Below, in pieces: positions 61,700 through 64,000 of a DNA stretch of 64,000 bases. The position numbers were made by a program, and so were the translations under genes. The notes under the pieces are model-generated. The model was given only the letters and a program-made list of their open reading frames with translations, was not told the origin of the DNA and searched no databases. Positions within the stretch are counted from its first letter, which is position 1; each line of letters begins with the position of its first letter. Origin of the DNA: JAGOFO01 sp964522105 (lineage in GTDB: Bacteria > Myxococcota_A > UBA9042 > DTJE01); NCBI GenBank assembly GCA_964522105.1, contig CAZFVA010000006.1, forward strand, positions 62,001 through 126,000, read 5' to 3'.

Positions 61700-62377
61700 T
61701 TAATTGTTCCGCTGTTTCGCTGCTGCAGCCTTCTGGCGAAGGACTTCAATTACGGCCGGCAGAACCGAAATCATTACGATTGCGATCAGGACCAGCTCGA
61801 AGTGTTTCTTCACGAATTCGACGTTGGCCAGATAGTGGCCGCCCAGGACGCAGATGCTGACCCATGCGATACCGCCGATGATGTTGTAGCTGATGAAGTG
61901 CAGGTAGGTCATCTTGCCGATGCCGGCGACGAACGGGGCGAACGTGCGGATAATCGGGATGAAACGCGCCAGAATGATGGTCTTTCCACCGTGCTTTTCA
62001 TAAAACTCGTGCGCCTTGATAAGGTGGTTCTTATTCAGGAAGCGTACGTTTTCTTTGGAAAAAATCTTCGGTCCGATGAATTTTCCGATCGAGTAATTGA
62101 CGCTGTCGCCCAGGAATGCGGCGACGCTCAGCACAATTATAAGGATCTTCAAGTCAAGCGCCGGGGCCACGCCACCAGCCTGCATGACAGTGAATGTTCC
62201 AGCGGCGAAAAGCAGCGAGTCGCCCGGCAGAAACGGCGTAACGACCAGGCCGGTTTCACAGAAGATAATCAGGAACAGCACGACGTAGGTGGCCCAGCCG
62301 AAGCTGGCAATCATGTTGTTCAAAAACAGCGGCAAATCGGTAAACATCCCGCGTATCAGTTCAAATATTTCAGCCAT
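61700..62377 (-). CDS. DedA/VTT-family membrane protein
   Basis: The 225-residue protein has the DedA pattern: ETGLVVTPFLPGDSLLF, then LGDSVNYSIGK, a FLNKNHLIKAHEFYEKHGGK-like loop and ARFIPIIRTFAPFVAG. The family acts as lipid or undecaprenyl-phosphate flippases and supports envelope integrity. I chose ATG 62377, preceded by AAAGGA; the upstream in-frame codon at 62428 is less likely. Confidence 0.92.
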   Translation of the reverse strand: MAEIFELIRGMFTDLPLFLNNMIASFGWATYVVLFLIIFCETGLVVTPFLPGDSLLFAAGTFTVMQAGGVAPALDLKILIIVLSVAAFLGDSVNYSIGKFIGPKIFSKENVRFLNKNHLIKAHEFYEKHGGKTIILARFIPIIRTFAPFVAGIGKMTYLHFISYNIIGGIAWVSICVLGGHYLANVEFVKKHFELVLIAIVMISVLPAVIEVLRQKAAAAKQRNN

Positions 62378-62495
62378 CGTCGTTCCTTTAACCGGTAAAC
62401 CCGGGTTTTCAATCAAACGCGGGGGCACTTTATCAAAATCTGCGTCAGTTGTGGGTAAGAAATATGCCGGAATGAAACTGTTGCGGGCAACTCTA

Positions 62496-62524
62496 TTGAA
62501 AATAGCGGGCCTGCTTGGTATATC
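62496..62524 (+). promoter_or_regulatory. Sigma-70 promoter of recC
   Basis: TTGAAA and TATATC are separated by 17 nt, about 80 nt before the recC start. Confidence 0.55.
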
Positions 62525-62604
62525 AGATGTACTTAAAAAGGGCGCGGGCAGGTGTGCGCTTCGCGTTGCAGCAAGTTAGCTGAAGGTCGAGTCGAGGTCG
62601 GTTG

Positions 62605-64000
62605 ATGGCCCTGCGGATAGTGTTCGGCAGTGATACCGGGGATCTGGCCCGCAGGCTGACGGCCGACATCCAGGCAACGTACCGGGGCGTCGATCCGCTG
62701 GTGCCCGTTACTATACTGGTCCCGAACAGGAATCTGGAAAAGTGGCTGCGTTTTGCGATTGCCAGGAATTCGGGCGTCGCCGCCAATCTGAATTTTCCAT
62801 ATCTTGAGCATGGGTTGTGGCAGATAGTCAGTGAAATCGGTGCGTTGTCGGGCGGATTAGCTGACGTCACGAATATGAAGTCCGAAACGGTCGCGGCCAG
62901 AATTGCGGTTTCGCTGCTTGCTCAGGCTGTTGACACTGGCCCCGGAAAGTCGGCGTTGCTTGATTACTGCCGGGCCGGGTGCGAGTCAGGGGCGCCGTCA
63001 GTGGCCGACCCGGGCTTTGCGATTCGTTTATGGCAGTTGTCTGACAGGCTGGGCCGTCTGTTCCGTGAATACGAGTTCAGCCGGACTGATATGGTGCGGG
63101 GCTGGGTTGAAGACCGACTGGCTGACAGCGAGTCGGAACTTGAGCGCGAGCAGGCGGCCATCTACCGCCGTGTTTTCTGCGACGAAGCCAGTTTTGATGC
63201 TGTAAGTCGAGTGCGGCAGCGTACGTTGTTTCAGTTGGCCGAGGCTGTGTTCCCGGAACTGCCCGTCAGGTCAACTGGTTACCCCGGGGCAGGCGGCGCC
63301 CCCGACGTTATTGACCCCAAGGACACTATCTTCGTCTTCGGGATGTCGTCGCTTTCCCGATACCACTGTGGATTGCTGTGGAAAATCAGCAAGTTCCGCG
63401 ATGTGGTTTTGTACCATTTCAACTCATGCCGTGAATACTGGGAAGACGTATCAACACCGTTCGAGGATCGCTGGCGCGCCATCAGGCTGACTGAAACGGC
63501 GCCAGAACAGGACTCGGATGAGCTGGTGTTCCATTATGACCTTTCGGACAATCCGCTTCTGAAGGCCTGGGGCAAAGCCGGTCGCGAAACGGTTAAGCTG
63601 CTTGCCGACCTGGAAGATGACGCCGAAAACGTTGAAGCTGCCTGGATAGACGACGGGGCGTTTGACGAAGCGTTCATTGATGAGGCGTCCGGGGATGGTT
63701 TCAGCGGCGACGGGCCGACCGTTGGCGAATTATCTGACGGTGGTCCGACCGGCACTGTTTTGTCCCGCGTGAAGTATGGGATTCTGAACAGAACTTCCGA
63801 TGTCGGCACATGTCAGCCCGATTCCAGTATCTCCATCATGGCGTGTCCCGGCGTACAGCGTGAAGTTGAAGCCGTCGCGGATCGGATTTCGGACCTTCTG
63901 CGCCGTGACTTGACGTTAAAGCTCTCTGATATTGCCGTTCTGGTTACAAGCATGCCCGACTATAAGGCCACGATTTCGCAGGTCTTCGGGCGCGACAGAA
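62605..64000 (+). CDS. recC: Exodeoxyribonuclease V subunit gamma (RecC), partial
   Basis: The first ~465 residues are visible; the gene runs off the right edge. They match RecC: VTILVPNRNLEKWLRF, VAANLNFPYLEHGLW, then IFVFGMSSLSRYHCG and SIMACPGVQREVEAV. RecC recognises Chi within RecBCD, which processes double-strand breaks; recB and recD, if present, would lie beyond the window. ATG 62605 is preceded by GAGG. There is no sign of interruption. Confidence 0.88.
   Translation, partial: MALRIVFGSDTGDLARRLTADIQATYRGVDPLVPVTILVPNRNLEKWLRFAIARNSGVAANLNFPYLEHGLWQIVSEIGALSGGLADVTNMKSETVAARIAVSLLAQAVDTGPGKSALLDYCRAGCESGAPSVADPGFAIRLWQLSDRLGRLFREYEFSRTDMVRGWVEDRLADSESELEREQAAIYRRVFCDEASFDAVSRVRQRTLFQLAEAVFPELPVRSTGYPGAGGAPDVIDPKDTIFVFGMSSLSRYHCGLLWKISKFRDVVLYHFNSCREYWEDVSTPFEDRWRAIRLTETAPEQDSDELVFHYDLSDNPLLKAWGKAGRETVKLLADLEDDAENVEAAWIDDGAFDEAFIDEASGDGFSGDGPTVGELSDGGPTGTVLSRVKYGILNRTSDVGTCQPDSSISIMACPGVQREVEAVADRISDLLRRDLTLKLSDIAVLVTSMPDYKATISQVFGRDR

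Noticed and set aside
1..64000. tRNA, rRNA, CRISPR, prophage or insertion sequence content
   Set aside because: Looked for cloverleaf-like segments, regularly spaced repeats, transposase or integrase motifs and terminal inverted repeats; none found by eye.

Overview
The window reads as a scaffold piece from a Gram-negative bacterium of the former Deltaproteobacteria, most like Myxococcota or Bradymonadota. This is an inference from gene content. At least eight outer-membrane-type lipoproteins are present, several with long Asp/Thr/Val-rich tethers, together with SUMF1, Dickkopf-like cysteine-rich and MopE-type modules, a RecC homologue and a sigma-54 promoter. Three 100-N gaps show it is a draft assembly. 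Two gaps are flanked by identical 55-bp contig ends and probably hide no missing sequence. The third has lost the middle of prfC. I see no tRNA, rRNA, CRISPR array or insertion sequence.

Layout. 1-5.2 kb (minus): a CCA-adding-enzyme-like HD protein with a degraded catalytic core (cut by the window edge), a lytic transglycosylase with a histone-H1-like basic segment, a CDP-alcohol phosphatidyltransferase and an SDR enzyme. 5.3-11 kb (minus): carA-carB, then a tethered phosphoesterase lipoprotein. 11.2-17.1 kb: three lipoproteins (lipase-like, SUMF1, beta-helix/Gly-rich). 17.2-25.8 kb: P5C dehydrogenase behind a perfect CRP-type palindrome, a TPR protein, broken prfC, mazEF, a DUF1566 lipoprotein, a DUF47-PiT phosphate transport pair and a methyltransferase. 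25.8-33.6 kb: an SRPBCC-like protein, tyrS, a CcdA-thioredoxin fusion and a ~1404-residue cysteine-rich lipoprotein. 33.6-34.2 kb: a non-coding interval with a sigma-54 promoter and a terminator hairpin, probably a small RNA or attenuated leader. 34.2-38.6 kb: the poly-gamma-glutamate genes pgsB-pgsC-pgsW plus an amidohydrolase. 38.6-49.9 kb: a flavoprotein, a 5'-nucleotidase lipoprotein, a polytopic GT-C-like protein, an 11-repeat cysteine-rich SUMF1 lipoprotein coupled to a ZIP transporter, and an unrecognised EF-hand membrane protein. 50-51 kb (minus): a toxin-antitoxin cluster. 51-61.4 kb (minus): nuoABCDHIJKLMN, a complex I operon without nuoEFG. 61.7-64 kb: a DedA protein and the start of recC.

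How it fits together. Much of the accessory content concerns the envelope: tethered surface enzymes, disulfide-rich adhesin-like proteins, a thiol-disulfide transporter that could support their folding, and an anionic polymer system. Housekeeping genes (carAB, tyrS, prfC, nuo, recC) are ordinary members of their families. The most notable observations are the sigma-54-driven short RNA locus at 33.81-33.90 kb, the catalytically degraded CCA-enzyme homologue at the left edge, and the cysteine-repeat/ZIP pair.
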